A DNA stretch of 64,000 bases from JAFAGO01 sp031987605 (GCA_031987605.1 DALZZF010000001.1:572344-636343); one strand, 5' to 3'; counted from the stretch's first letter, positions 52,573-61,295 are shown. Program-made: numbers and translations. The notes: generated by a model not told the origin, from the letters alone.

Positions 52573-53187
52573 ATGCATATTGCCATTACAGGAAATATTG
52601 GTGCCGGGAAAACCACGCTCACCACAATGCTTTCCAAACATTACGGCTGGGAAGCCCAGTTTGAAGACGTAGATCACAACCCTTATCTTGAGGATTTTTA
52701 TGCCGACATGAGCAAATGGAGTTTTGCACTGCAGATTTATTTTCTGGGAAGCCGTTTTCGACAGGTAAAAGAAATTCGTGAAAGCGGGAAAAATATCGTT
52801 CAGGACCGTACCATTTACGAAGATGCCCATATTTTTGCAGAAAATCTGTATGATATGGGATTACTTTCAGAAAGGGATTTCAATAATTATTTTTCGGTAT
52901 TTTCATTGATGAAGGATTTTGTTTCCGCGCCGGATTTATTGATTTATCTGAAATCGGATGTACCCAATTTGGTAAAAAAAATCTACAAACGCGGCCGCGA
53001 ATATGAGGCTTCCATCAGCATCGAATATCTTTCCAAACTGAACCAGAAATACGAAAAGTGGATTTCTAATTATAAAGACGGAAAACTCCTGATTATCGAA
53101 GTAGATGATCTCGATTTTGTAGAAAATCCTGAACATTTCGGATTGATTCTCGACAGTATTGATGCGGAATTACACGGACTTTTTTAA
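52573..53187 (+). CDS. deoxynucleoside kinase
   Basis: 204 residues of the dNK/dGK family: P-loop ITGNIGAGKTTLTTMLS, QDRTIYEDAHIFAENLYD with the conserved D-R-x-I-x-E-D, and a LID region KKIYKRGREYEASI with the catalytic Arg. It phosphorylates deoxyadenosine or deoxyguanosine in salvage; the exact nucleoside is not resolved. Nothing notable in the neighbouring spacer except the heptamer array that follows. Confidence 0.93.
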   Translation: MHIAITGNIGAGKTTLTTMLSKHYGWEAQFEDVDHNPYLEDFYADMSKWSFALQIYFLGSRFRQVKEIRESGKNIVQDRTIYEDAHIFAENLYDMGLLSERDFNNYFSVFSLMKDFVSAPDLLIYLKSDVPNLVKKIYKRGREYEASISIEYLSKLNQKYEKWISNYKDGKLLIIEVDDLDFVENPEHFGLILDSIDAELHGLF

Positions 53188-53222
53188 AATGTATTCCATA
53201 GAAAGGTTTTAAAAAAATACAA

Positions 53223-53250
53223 ACATCCAACACCCAACACCCAACAAATT
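53223..53250 (+). repeat. heptamer array abutting the ArsC-like gene
   Basis: ACATCCA, ACACCCA, ACACCCA and ACAAATT; the last unit runs into the TTG start codon of the next gene (53249). Same heptamer family as the array at 12001-12036 on the other strand. Confidence 0.7.
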
Positions 53251-53596
53251 GATAAAAGTTCTTCACAACAGCAATTGCTCAAAATCCCGTTCCGTTTTGG
53301 AATTTCTGGACGAAAATAATGCAGACTTTGAAATCATTGATATTGTAAATGATCCCTTATCCGAACTGGAAATTAAAACCTTGCTGAAAAAAATGGGGAA
53401 AACAGCACGTTCCATCATTAGAACCAACGAAACCCTGTATAAAAATCAGTTTGAAGGAAAAGAATTTTCGGATGAGGAATGGATCAGGATTCTTGCAGAA
53501 AATCCTTCTTTAATCCAGCGTCCGATCCTGATAAAAGGCAAAATCGCAATGATTGCCAGACCAGTAGAAAAAGCCAAATTTTTCATCGAAAAATAA
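53249..53596 (+). CDS. ArsC/Spx-family thioredoxin-fold protein, TTG start
   Basis: 115 residues of the glutaredoxin-like ArsC (YfgD) family: VLHNSNCSKSRSVLEFLDE with the single Cys, EIKTLLKKMGKTARSIIRTN, and IQRPILIKGKIAMIARP with the family Arg residues. This fits the arsenate reductase subfamily, although Spx-like or other monothiol roles cannot be excluded. Family members normally begin at this position, so the TTG at 53249 is the likely start, unusual among the window's genes. A heptamer array abuts it. Confidence 0.85.
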   Translation: MIKVLHNSNCSKSRSVLEFLDENNADFEIIDIVNDPLSELEIKTLLKKMGKTARSIIRTNETLYKNQFEGKEFSDEEWIRILAENPSLIQRPILIKGKIAMIARPVEKAKFFIEK

Positions 53597-53755
53597 TTTT
53601 TTTTTTCAATCCAATAAAAAAATAGACTGTATTTTTCTCAATGTTTATGCTTCTTTAAAGAGATAATTTGGATTTCTGATAAATGAAAAACATTGTATTT
53701 AAATGGTTTTTTAGTTTTTTTTCATCGTTGACTGATAAAAATTAGAAATATAATT

Positions 53756-53857
53756 AACAGGTCGCTCCTCCGGAGCTCTGTTTTCACTGGCAGATTTTTT
53801 TTCTATTAACAGTAAATCCCAACGGGATTAATACAGAATCCAAAGGAGCGACCTGTT
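53756..53857. repeat. REP-like structured intergenic element
   Basis: 14-bp perfect terminal inverted repeat AACAGGTCGCTCCT (53756-53769) and its complement (53844-53857). Inside lie an 8-bp palindrome CTCCGGAG (53768-53775) and a hairpin AATCCC-aac-GGGATT (53815-53829). Could fold into a branched cruciform as DNA or RNA. The AATCCC/GGGATT hairpin recurs at 63923-63945. Confidence 0.7.
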
Positions 53858-53991
53858 TATTTATCCTATTAATATTGCGTTTTTCGATTTGTTTATTTTT
53901 TTTATCGGACAACAATGGTTTTTTTCTGATATGAAATAATCAAAGAGTCACTATAAATTTTAGAACTCATCATTTTTCACGAAGAACCACT

Positions 53992-53999
53992 TATCTTTG
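53992..53999 (+). promoter_or_regulatory. -7 element of the MFS gene, near-leaderless
   Basis: TATCTTTG, 6 nt before the ATG at 54005. No clear -33 TTG. Confidence 0.5.
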
Positions 54000-54004
54000 C
54001 CCTC

Positions 54005-55225
54005 ATGAAAAATTCAAGCAAATCTGCCGCCATTGGATTTATTTTTGTCACATTACTGATTGATGTAATTGGTCTGGGAATTATTATTCCCGTAATCCCG
54101 AAACTGATTGAAGAATTGATTCACGGCGACATCAGCGAAGCAGCCAAATACGGAGGTTGGCTTGGTTTTGCGTATGCATTCGTACAGTTTATATTTTCAC
54201 CACTGGTTGGAAATTTAAGCGATAAATACGGAAGAAGACCGATCATTCTGATCTCGCTTTTTGGTTTCGCCATCGATTATATTGTGCTTGCCCTTTCGCC
54301 AAATATTTACTGGCTTTTTATCGGAAGAATTGTTGCCGGAATTACGGGAGCCAGCATTACAACGGCAAGTGCGTATATTGCCGATATTTCTACGGATGAA
54401 GACCGGGCAAAGAATTTCGGATTAATTGGTGCGGCTTTCGGAGTCGGATTTATAATCGGACCTGTAATTGGTGGTGTTTTGGGACATTACGGTTCCCGAG
54501 TTCCGTTTTATGCAGCTGCAGCTTTATGCGCGTTGAACTGGCTGTACGGATATTTCATCCTTCCGGAAAGTTTACCTAAGGAAAACCGCCGTCCTTTTGA
54601 CTGGAAAAGAGCAAACCCAATCGGCTCGTTCCGTTTCCTGAAAAAACATCCCGAAATTTCAATGCTTACCACCGCATTAATTCTGATTTATATTGCCGGG
54701 CATGCTGTCCAGAGCAACTGGAGTTTTTATACCATGTACAAATTCGACTGGGATACCAAAATGGTTGGCGTTTCGCTTGGCGTTGTAGGATTGATGGTAG
54801 GTTTGGTTCAGGGGCTTTTAATCCGTTGGATAAACCCGAGAATCGGCGATGAAAAAAGTATTTATTATGGTCTCGGACTTTATGCGCTGGGAATGCTGCT
54901 GTACGGTTTGGCTAATGAAGGATGGATGATGCTTGCGTTTACCGTTCCTTATTGTTTGGGAGGAATTTGCGGTCCGGCATTGCAATCGGTGATTACAAAA
55001 AGTGTAAAACCTAATGAACAGGGGGAATTGCAGGGAGCATTAACCAGTTTGATGAGTGCGACTTCTATTATCGGTCCGCCATTAATGACGCAGATTTTTT
55101 ATTATTTCACGCACGATCAGGCTCCGTTCAAAATGTCGGGGGCGCCATTTTTTCTGGGTTGTATTTTAATGATTATCAGTATATTTATCGTGCATTCAGG
55201 GTTTTCAAAAAAGAAAAAATCTTAA
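54005..55225 (+). CDS. MFS transporter, TCR/Tet family
   Basis: 406 residues, about 12 transmembrane helices. The loop 2-3 motif GNLSDKYGRRPIILISL and ITGASITTASAYIADIS are typical of Tet-like drug:proton antiporters; PESLPKENRRPFD follows helix 6. The substrate is not evident; Tet-like pumps in this phylum are common and not all give tetracycline resistance. It starts 6 nt after a -7 box. A 9-bp hairpin (55241-55264) lies between it and tatA. Confidence 0.9.
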   Translation: MKNSSKSAAIGFIFVTLLIDVIGLGIIIPVIPKLIEELIHGDISEAAKYGGWLGFAYAFVQFIFSPLVGNLSDKYGRRPIILISLFGFAIDYIVLALSPNIYWLFIGRIVAGITGASITTASAYIADISTDEDRAKNFGLIGAAFGVGFIIGPVIGGVLGHYGSRVPFYAAAALCALNWLYGYFILPESLPKENRRPFDWKRANPIGSFRFLKKHPEISMLTTALILIYIAGHAVQSNWSFYTMYKFDWDTKMVGVSLGVVGLMVGLVQGLLIRWINPRIGDEKSIYYGLGLYALGMLLYGLANEGWMMLAFTVPYCLGGICGPALQSVITKSVKPNEQGELQGALTSLMSATSIIGPPLMTQIFYYFTHDQAPFKMSGAPFFLGCILMIISIFIVHSGFSKKKKS

Positions 55226-55240
55226 AATTGTATTAAACTT

Positions 55241-55264
55241 TTTACTTCTGAAAAAAGAAGTAAA
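55241..55264. other. hairpin before the tatA promoter
   Basis: TTTACTTCT (55241-55249) and AGAAGTAAA (55256-55264), loop of 6. There is no T tract on the plus strand, so it is not a clear terminator. Confidence 0.35.
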
Positions 55265-55274
55265 CCATAATTCG

Positions 55275-55282
55275 TATTTTTG
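55275..55282 (+). promoter_or_regulatory. -7 element of tatA, near-leaderless
   Basis: TATTTTTG, 5 nt before the ATG at 55287. Confidence 0.5.
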
Positions 55283-55286
55283 TAAA

Positions 55287-55646
55287 ATGGAATTGAGTAT
55301 AGGTGAAATGTTGATGATTGCCTTGGTAATCATTGTATTGTTCGGACCGGATAAACTTCCGCAAATTGCGCGCGAACTGGGACAGGGTGTACGCAAAATG
55401 CGTGGTGCCGTTGAAGATATAAAAACAGAAATCCTGAAAGAAGCAGATAATCCTGTTTCCGATATTAAAAAAGAAATCGAAAAGGTAAAAGAAGCGGCTC
55501 AAAATGCCAATCCCGTTAAAGATCTGAAAGAAGATATCCTGTCCTCAAAACCCAAAGATCAAACTTCCTCAATCTCTGAAGAAGAGCCTCAACCCCAGAT
55601 TAAACCTTCCGAAGATGAAACCTACGAAGGTCCCGTAAGCCGATAA
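55287..55646 (+). CDS. tatA: twin-arginine translocase TatA/TatE family subunit
   Basis: 119 residues: N-terminal helix (IGEMLMIALVIIVLFGPDKLP), the FG-x-x-KLP hinge, and an amphipathic helix with ARELGQGVRKMRGAVEDI. The long acidic tail is not conserved. It forms the pore of the Tat pathway; TatC must be elsewhere. The PAP2 gene follows after 2 nt, so the pair is an operon. Confidence 0.93.
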   Translation: MELSIGEMLMIALVIIVLFGPDKLPQIARELGQGVRKMRGAVEDIKTEILKEADNPVSDIKKEIEKVKEAAQNANPVKDLKEDILSSKPKDQTSSISEEEPQPQIKPSEDETYEGPVSR

Positions 55647-55648
55647 AA

Positions 55649-56218
55649 ATGCACGAAATTATTCAGGAGGACAAAGAACTTTTTCTGGAACTCAATACGT
55701 TGGGAAGTCAGCCTTTTGACCAGTTTTGGCTTTTGGTTTCGGAGACATTTATCTGGATTCCGCTGTATGTGATTTTCCTCTATTTGCTTTTTAAAAATTT
55801 TAAGTGGAAATCTGTGTTGTACATGTTGATTTTCATTGTGTTAGGAGTGGTAATTTCCGATCAGCTTTCCGGGATTTTCAAATTTGGAATTGCGCGTTTA
55901 CGACCTTGTCACGATCCTGAACTTCAGAATCTTATGCGGGTTGTAAAATGTGGTGGTGCGTACGGATTTTATTCTGCGCATGCTTCCAATACGTTTTTCA
56001 TCGCTACTTTTATGAGTTTTATGTTGAAAGATAAATTGAAATTCATCCCTTATTTGCTGATGATGTGGGCAGCCATCGTTTCATACAGCAGGATTTATCT
56101 GGGCGTTCATTTTCCTATGGATATTATTTTTGGTGCTTTAGTCGGATTCTTATTGGGTGGATTTTTTTCTACGCTGGCGAAAAATGTGGTTTCCGGAAAA
56201 ACTTTTATTCATCCTTAA
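55649..56218 (+). CDS. PAP2-family membrane phosphatase
   Basis: 189 residues with five or six membrane segments and the acid phosphatase triad: KFGIARLRP (motif 1, KX6RP), YGFYSAHASNTF (motif 2, here SAHA rather than the usual PSGH) and YSRIYLGVHFPMD (motif 3, SRX5HX3D). Likely dephosphorylates lipid phosphates such as undecaprenyl or phosphatidylglycerol phosphate. Confidence 0.9.
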   Translation: MHEIIQEDKELFLELNTLGSQPFDQFWLLVSETFIWIPLYVIFLYLLFKNFKWKSVLYMLIFIVLGVVISDQLSGIFKFGIARLRPCHDPELQNLMRVVKCGGAYGFYSAHASNTFFIATFMSFMLKDKLKFIPYLLMMWAAIVSYSRIYLGVHFPMDIIFGALVGFLLGGFFSTLAKNVVSGKTFIHP

Positions 56219-56230
56219 TTCAGAATCATA

Positions 56231-56704
56231 TCAGTCATTATGATACGGTTTTCCCTGCAAAATCTGGTCTGCACGATACAATTGTTCCACGATGAAAAGA
56301 CGAATCATTTGGTGTGTAAACGTCATTTTCGAAAGGGAAATTTTTTCATTGGCTTTCACATATATTTCTTCAGAAAAACCATAAGCACCACCAATCAGGA
56401 TATTGATTTTCTTTACCGAAGCATTCTGCCAGTTCTGTAGTTTTGCGGCAAATTCCCGACTGGTAAACTGCTTTCCTTTTTCATCCAAAAGTACAGTTGT
56501 ATCGCTATTTTCAATATGCTGAAGAAAAAGTTTTGCTTCCTCTTTTTTCAGTAAATCAGGCGTGAGGTTTTTGGCATTCTTCACATCCGGAATTTCAGTG
56601 ATTTCAAAATTCCAGTGTTTGGGAAGCCGGTTCTGATAATACTGGATCAAAGTACGGATTTCTTTGTCATCCGTTTTGCCGATGCAGAGCAGGTTGATTT
56701 TCAT
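56231..56704 (-). CDS. rlmH: 23S rRNA (pseudouridine1915-N3)-methyltransferase
   Basis: 157 residues: SPOUT fold with a C-terminal trefoil knot. KINLLCIGKTDDKEIRTLI at the N terminus, VLLDEKGKQFTSREFAAKL, ILIGGAYGFSEEI (SAM loop) and SLSKMTFTHQMIRLFIVEQLYRA. The longer frame to 56785 would run through the divergent yihY promoter, so the ATG at 56704 is preferred. Divergent from yihY with only 31 nt between starts. Confidence 0.95.
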   Translation of the reverse strand: MKINLLCIGKTDDKEIRTLIQYYQNRLPKHWNFEITEIPDVKNAKNLTPDLLKKEEAKLFLQHIENSDTTVLLDEKGKQFTSREFAAKLQNWQNASVKKINILIGGAYGFSEEIYVKANEKISLSKMTFTHQMIRLFIVEQLYRADQILQGKPYHND

Positions 56705-56709
56705 TTCCT

Positions 56710-56730
56710 TATCTTTGTGCTGCAAATATA
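56710..56730. promoter_or_regulatory. crossing -7 elements of rlmH and yihY
   Basis: Plus strand TATCTTTG (56710-56717) for yihY; minus strand TATATTTG (56723-56730) for rlmH. Each box lies on the far side of the other's gene, so the first bases of the two transcripts would overlap. Confidence 0.5.
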
Positions 56731-56735
56731 AATGA

Positions 56736-57707
56736 ATGACACTCAGAGTTCCTAAATTTCTGGTCAAAATAAAAAACTTTCTCAACGGTATCCATATCCC
56801 TTTTTTGGGAATTTCTTTATGGAAAATGTTAGGCGTTTACGGACAGGGACTCACCGAAACAAAATTGGGAAAACAGGCGGCAGCAATTTCATGGGCGTTC
56901 TTTCTCAGTTTGTTTCCGTTTATTCTTTTTATGGTTTCGCTTTTGCCTTATCTTCCGCATTACGACAAGCTCCAGTTCTATATTTTTGAGGTTTTAATGC
57001 CCAATTTTCTCCCCGAAAATATTTTAAAAGATGTTACCGGATATATTCAGAATTCTTTCATTCCGAACATGAAAAGTCTGAATATTTATACCATTGTTCT
57101 TTCCCTGATTTTTGGAACCAACGGAACCCATTCCTTAATCAACGGGTTTAATCAGAATACGGAACTGAAACGGAATTTCATTCAGGAATATCTTGTGGCG
57201 ATTGCTATTACCACTGCATTTATCGCCCTTTTGGTGCTGTCAATTCTGGGAATTTATTACAGTGAAGTGGTATTGAAACTTTTCACTCCGTCGTATGATA
57301 TTTCTTGGTTTGTGAATAATTTAAGTAAAATCATCGGGTATTTTTCATTTCCGATTTTTTATGCATTGCTGCTTAGTCTCTTTTACTGGGTTGGATGTTT
57401 GCGTACAACCGCCTGGAAGCAGGCAATTCCCGGAGCTTTGTTAACGACCATTCTGTTCATTTTGCTTACCTACGGATTTGCGATTTATTTGCAGAAATTT
57501 GCGCGTTATAATTTGTTTTACGGATCTATCGGAACCATTATTATTGCGATGATTTGGGTCAATATCAATATCATTCTGATTTTGCTTGGGAATGAATTGA
57601 ATCTTGCCATCAGAAAAGTTCGGGTTGAAAAAATGATGAAAGACGAGATTGAAAGAGATTACCGCGAAATTGTTCAGCATCCGGTTTCAGCACCGGGGGT
57701 TTCATAA
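56736..57707 (+). CDS. YihY/virulence factor BrkB family membrane protein
   Basis: 323 residues, about six transmembrane helices. The family pattern KQAAAISWAFFLSLFPFILFM is near the N terminus and FYWVGCLRTTAWKQAIPGAL later, with a loop GSIGTIIIAMIWVNINIILILLG before a cytoplasmic tail. Function unknown in most bacteria. Its 3' end overlaps nhaA (convergent) by 6 nt. Confidence 0.9.
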   Translation: MTLRVPKFLVKIKNFLNGIHIPFLGISLWKMLGVYGQGLTETKLGKQAAAISWAFFLSLFPFILFMVSLLPYLPHYDKLQFYIFEVLMPNFLPENILKDVTGYIQNSFIPNMKSLNIYTIVLSLIFGTNGTHSLINGFNQNTELKRNFIQEYLVAIAITTAFIALLVLSILGIYYSEVVLKLFTPSYDISWFVNNLSKIIGYFSFPIFYALLLSLFYWVGCLRTTAWKQAIPGALLTTILFILLTYGFAIYLQKFARYNLFYGSIGTIIIAMIWVNINIILILLGNELNLAIRKVRVEKMMKDEIERDYREIVQHPVSAPGVS

Positions 57708-58865
57708 TCTTTTGGATGCGCTGTTTTTTAGAATCATATATCCTGTAATTCCCGACAATAGCGAAGCAATCAGAATTGCAAATTTAGCTTCATCTTGAAT
57801 TTCAGCATCGCCTTTGAAAGAAAGCAAGGCAATAAAAATTGACATTGTAAACCCAATTCCAGCTAAAAATCCCACTCCAATCATTTGTTTAAAAGTGCTG
57901 TCTTTTGGCGGTGAGCTAATCTTCAAACGAATAGCGACGTAGGAAAATACATTAATTCCGATTACTTTTCCGAGAAATAAACCAAGAATAATTCCTGCTC
58001 CGAGAGGTGTGAAAAGTCCATCCACCATTCCGTTTTTAAATAAAATATTGGTATTGGCCAATGCGAAAATTGGCATGATGAAAAAGTTCACGGGAAGGTG
58101 TAGCTGGTGTTCGAGCTTTTCTAATGGAGAAATCTGCGTCGTCGATTCGTTGGTTGGAATGGTAAATGCCAACAAAACCCCAGCAATTGTAGCGTGAATT
58201 CCCGAGTGATGCATGCAATACCACAATACTAATCCCGGAATAATATAAAATACATGCCTTTTTACATTGAGATAATTTAAAGCAATTAGAAATGCAAAAA
58301 TGAGTGCGGATGCGCCGAGATAACTCCAGTGAATTTCGTTGGTGTAAAATAGGGCAATGACCACAATTGCACCTAAATCGTCCACGATCGCCAATGCAGC
58401 CAGAAAAATTTTTAAAGATGCTGGAACGCTTTTTCCTAAAAGCGAAATTATGGCAAGAGAAAAAGCAATATCTGTCGCCATGGGAATTCCCCACCCGTGA
58501 GAATAAGGAGTGTTATGATTAAAAATGGTGAAGATTAAAGCGGGGATAAACATTCCGCCCAATGCTGCAAAAATAGGTAAGGACGCTTTTTTTAAACTCG
58601 AAAGTTCTCCTTCAATCAACTCGCGTTTAATTTCTAGACCTACTAACAGGAAAAAAATCGCCATTAAACCATCATTAATCCAAACGCTTATTGAATAATT
58701 CAGGTGGAAAATTTCGGTACCAATATTGGTGTTCAAAAGATTTTGAAAGCGTTCTCCCAAAGAAGAATTCGCAATTAAAAGCGATATTAGAACACAGAAA
58801 ATTAATAGAATTCCAGAAGACTGACTGCTGTTAAAAAATTTTTTAAAATACTGAGATAAAGTCAT
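57702..58865 (-). CDS. nhaA: Na+/H+ antiporter NhaA
   Basis: 387 residues with 12 predicted helices. The ion-binding pair lies in LAALAIVDDLGAIVVIALFY (the two Asp equal to D163/D164 of E. coli NhaA), and FFLLVGLEIKREL is conserved near the N terminus. It extrudes Na+ in exchange for protons. Sequence composition differs from neighbours: CCGG occurs once in 1.16 kb. It begins 3 nt after the rel stop codon, so it is in an operon with rel. Confidence 0.94.
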   Translation of the reverse strand: MTLSQYFKKFFNSSQSSGILLIFCVLISLLIANSSLGERFQNLLNTNIGTEIFHLNYSISVWINDGLMAIFFLLVGLEIKRELIEGELSSLKKASLPIFAALGGMFIPALIFTIFNHNTPYSHGWGIPMATDIAFSLAIISLLGKSVPASLKIFLAALAIVDDLGAIVVIALFYTNEIHWSYLGASALIFAFLIALNYLNVKRHVFYIIPGLVLWYCMHHSGIHATIAGVLLAFTIPTNESTTQISPLEKLEHQLHLPVNFFIMPIFALANTNILFKNGMVDGLFTPLGAGIILGLFLGKVIGINVFSYVAIRLKISSPPKDSTFKQMIGVGFLAGIGFTMSIFIALLSFKGDAEIQDEAKFAILIASLLSGITGYMILKNSASKRL

Positions 58866-58868
58866 TGC

Positions 58869-61079
58869 TTATTTTTGAAGTCGCGTTACTTTCGAAACGC
58901 CGGAAATGGTATTGAGTTTTTTAAACGTTTCTTCTAACTGATTTTTATTATTCACTTCCAAGTTAATGGTTCCCGTAAAAATTCCGTTGTTAGAGGCGAT
59001 CGACATGCTTTTCATATCCATATGCATCGATGTAGAAATTACTTGGGTAATATCGTTAATCATTCCTAATCGATCCAATCCTTCAATTTGAATTTTAACA
59101 CGGTTTTTGAAACTTTCCGCATTTACCCATTTTGCCGGCATTACGCGGTAATCGTATTGAGCGCGCAGGTTTATTGCATTCGGGCAGTTGTCGTTGTGTA
59201 CTTTTATTCCGTCGGAAATAGTGATGAAACCGAAAATTTTATCACCCGGAATTACGGTACAGCATTTTGCAAAAGTATAGTTCAGTTTCTCCTCATCTTT
59301 TCCGAAAACAATCATATCGAGATTGGTTTCCGGAGTTTCCTCAAATTCGTTGTTTTTGTTCGGGTTTTTCTTAAACCGGGAAAGGAAATTGTTCAGTACA
59401 CTTTTGCTTTCCACATATTTTCGGATGTCTCCGGCATCAATACTTCCGTCCTGAAATTTCAGAAAAAGCTCCTGCGAAGTTTTAAAATTGAAAAACTTCT
59501 GCATTTTATTAATTTCATCATCATTGTAATTCAGTTTGGCGTGGCGGAATTTCCGTTGCATAATTTCCCTTCCTTCCTGTACCAGATTGGTTTTTTCGGA
59601 ATTCAGGTAGCCTTTTATTTTGGATTTTGCTTTGGATGTAATAACAAAATCCAGCCAGTCGGCTTTCGGTCTTTGGTTTTGGGAAGAAAGAATATCAATC
59701 TGATCCCCGTTTTGAAGCACATACGAAATCGGAACCAGTTTTCCGTTTACTTTTGCTCCCAAACATTTCATTCCCAGATCACTGTGAACCGAAAATGCAA
59801 AATCCAGTGCGGTGGAATTTACAGGAAGAATTTTAATTTCTCCTTTTGGCGTAAACACAAAAACTTCTTTGGAATATAGATTGAGTTTGATGTTGTCCAA
59901 AAGTTCATTGGTGGAAAAATCCTGCTGATGTTCCAGCACTTCACGAATTTCCCGCACCCAGCTTTCAAAATTTTTGTCGTCGTTGCTTTGGCGGAACCCT
60001 TCTTTGTATTTGTAATGTGCGGCAACGCCTTTTTCAGCAATATCATCCATTCTTTCAGAACGGATCTGGACTTCGATCCATTTTTTATCTGGCCCTAAAA
60101 CCGTTAAATGCAGACTTTCATAACCTGTAGATCTCGGTTGCGTAATCCAGTCGCGCATTCGGGAAGGATTGCTGTGGTAAACATCCGTTACGATGGAATA
60201 AATTTTCCATGCGAGGAATTTTTCATTCTTGAGGTCGGATTTATAAATGATTCGGATAGCGTAATTATCGTATACTTCTTCAAAAGAAACGCCTTGTTTC
60301 AGCATCTTCCGGTAAATGGAAGAAATGGCTTTTGCCCTGCCTTTAATGGAAAAATTCAGGCCTTCTTCTTTTAGTCTTTCGGAAACTTCTTTTTTGAATT
60401 CTTCTACATATCGCTCGCGTTGTTCTTTGGCGAGTTCTAATTTTTCGGAAATTTCATTGTAAACATCCGGATTATTGAATTTTAATGAAAGATCTTCCAA
60501 CTCGGATTTGATGTTGTACAAACCCAATCTGTGAGCCAAAGGAGCATAAATGTATACCGTTTCCGATGCAATTTTTTTCTGCTTTTCCGGTGTCATGCTG
60601 TCCAGAGTACGCATATTGTGCAGGCGGTCCGCAATTTTAATCAGAATTACCCGGAAATCTTCGGAAAGGGTAAGCAGCAGTTTTCTGTAATTTTCGGATT
60701 GGATCGAGATATTTTGATGGTTCATCACCGAAATTTTGGTGAGACCGTTTACAATATTGGCGATTTTTTCCCCGAATATTTTTTTCAGATCTTCATAGGT
60801 GTAATCCGAATCTTCAATAACATCGTGAAGCAGTGCACAAGCGATGGAAGTGGTTCCCAATCCGATTTCTTCGGCTACAATTTTTGCCACGGCAATCGGA
60901 TGATAAATATACGGTTCGCCGGTTTTTCTGCGCTGGTCTTTATGCGCATCCAAAGCAATATCGAACGCTTTTCGGATGAGTTTGTTGTTTTCCTCATCAA
61001 GCGTTCTGTAGGTATTGGAAATCAAATCCTTATATCTTGCAAGGATTTCCTTATTCTCTTGTTCTAAATCATAAACCAT
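58869..61079 (-). CDS. rel: bifunctional (p)ppGpp synthetase/hydrolase (Rel/SpoT)
   Basis: 736 residues: an HD hydrolase domain (HPIAVAKIVAEEIGLG, ALLHDVIEDSDYTYEDL), a synthetase domain (ITQPRSTGYESLHLTVLGP, EVQIRSERMDDIAEKGVAAH), TGS (VFTPKGEIKILPVNSTALDF), a zinc-finger/helical region with AKCCTVIPGDKI, and an ACT domain at the C terminus. Both catalytic sites look intact, so the alarmone is probably both made and degraded. nhaA follows after 3 nt. Confidence 0.96.
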   Translation of the reverse strand: MVYDLEQENKEILARYKDLISNTYRTLDEENNKLIRKAFDIALDAHKDQRRKTGEPYIYHPIAVAKIVAEEIGLGTTSIACALLHDVIEDSDYTYEDLKKIFGEKIANIVNGLTKISVMNHQNISIQSENYRKLLLTLSEDFRVILIKIADRLHNMRTLDSMTPEKQKKIASETVYIYAPLAHRLGLYNIKSELEDLSLKFNNPDVYNEISEKLELAKEQRERYVEEFKKEVSERLKEEGLNFSIKGRAKAISSIYRKMLKQGVSFEEVYDNYAIRIIYKSDLKNEKFLAWKIYSIVTDVYHSNPSRMRDWITQPRSTGYESLHLTVLGPDKKWIEVQIRSERMDDIAEKGVAAHYKYKEGFRQSNDDKNFESWVREIREVLEHQQDFSTNELLDNIKLNLYSKEVFVFTPKGEIKILPVNSTALDFAFSVHSDLGMKCLGAKVNGKLVPISYVLQNGDQIDILSSQNQRPKADWLDFVITSKAKSKIKGYLNSEKTNLVQEGREIMQRKFRHAKLNYNDDEINKMQKFFNFKTSQELFLKFQDGSIDAGDIRKYVESKSVLNNFLSRFKKNPNKNNEFEETPETNLDMIVFGKDEEKLNYTFAKCCTVIPGDKIFGFITISDGIKVHNDNCPNAINLRAQYDYRVMPAKWVNAESFKNRVKIQIEGLDRLGMINDITQVISTSMHMDMKSMSIASNNGIFTGTINLEVNNKNQLEETFKKLNTISGVSKVTRLQK

Positions 61080-61200
61080 CTTCTCAAAGTGCCTTTAGTA
61101 TAACGAAAATACAATTTTTTCACGGAAAAAGCAACGAAAAATAAAGTGCATAATGGTATTGGAATTATTAAATAAAATTTAAACAGTTTCTAAGAATGTC

Positions 61201-61243
61201 AAATCCATCAAACCCATCAAACCTATCAAACTCTCAAACATAC
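61201..61243 (+). repeat. nonamer array before dacB
   Basis: AAATCCATC, AAACCCATC and AAACCTATC, then a decayed unit; period 9, between rel and dacB. Confidence 0.6.
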
Positions 61244-61271
61244 CTTCACAATTTCAAAATAAATAATTCGT

Positions 61272-61279
61272 TATCTTTG
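61272..61279 (+). promoter_or_regulatory. -7 element of dacB
   Basis: TATCTTTG, 17 nt before the ATG. The nonamer array ends about 29 nt upstream. No clear -33. Confidence 0.5.
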
Positions 61280-61295
61280 AAATTAAAAGTTCTCT

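Larger units (their letters stand above)
53597..54004. other. 408-nt intergenic region
   Basis: Contains a REP-like structured element (53756-53857) and, at its right end, the promoter of the MFS gene. The remainder is AT-rich, with no gene. Confidence 0.6.
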
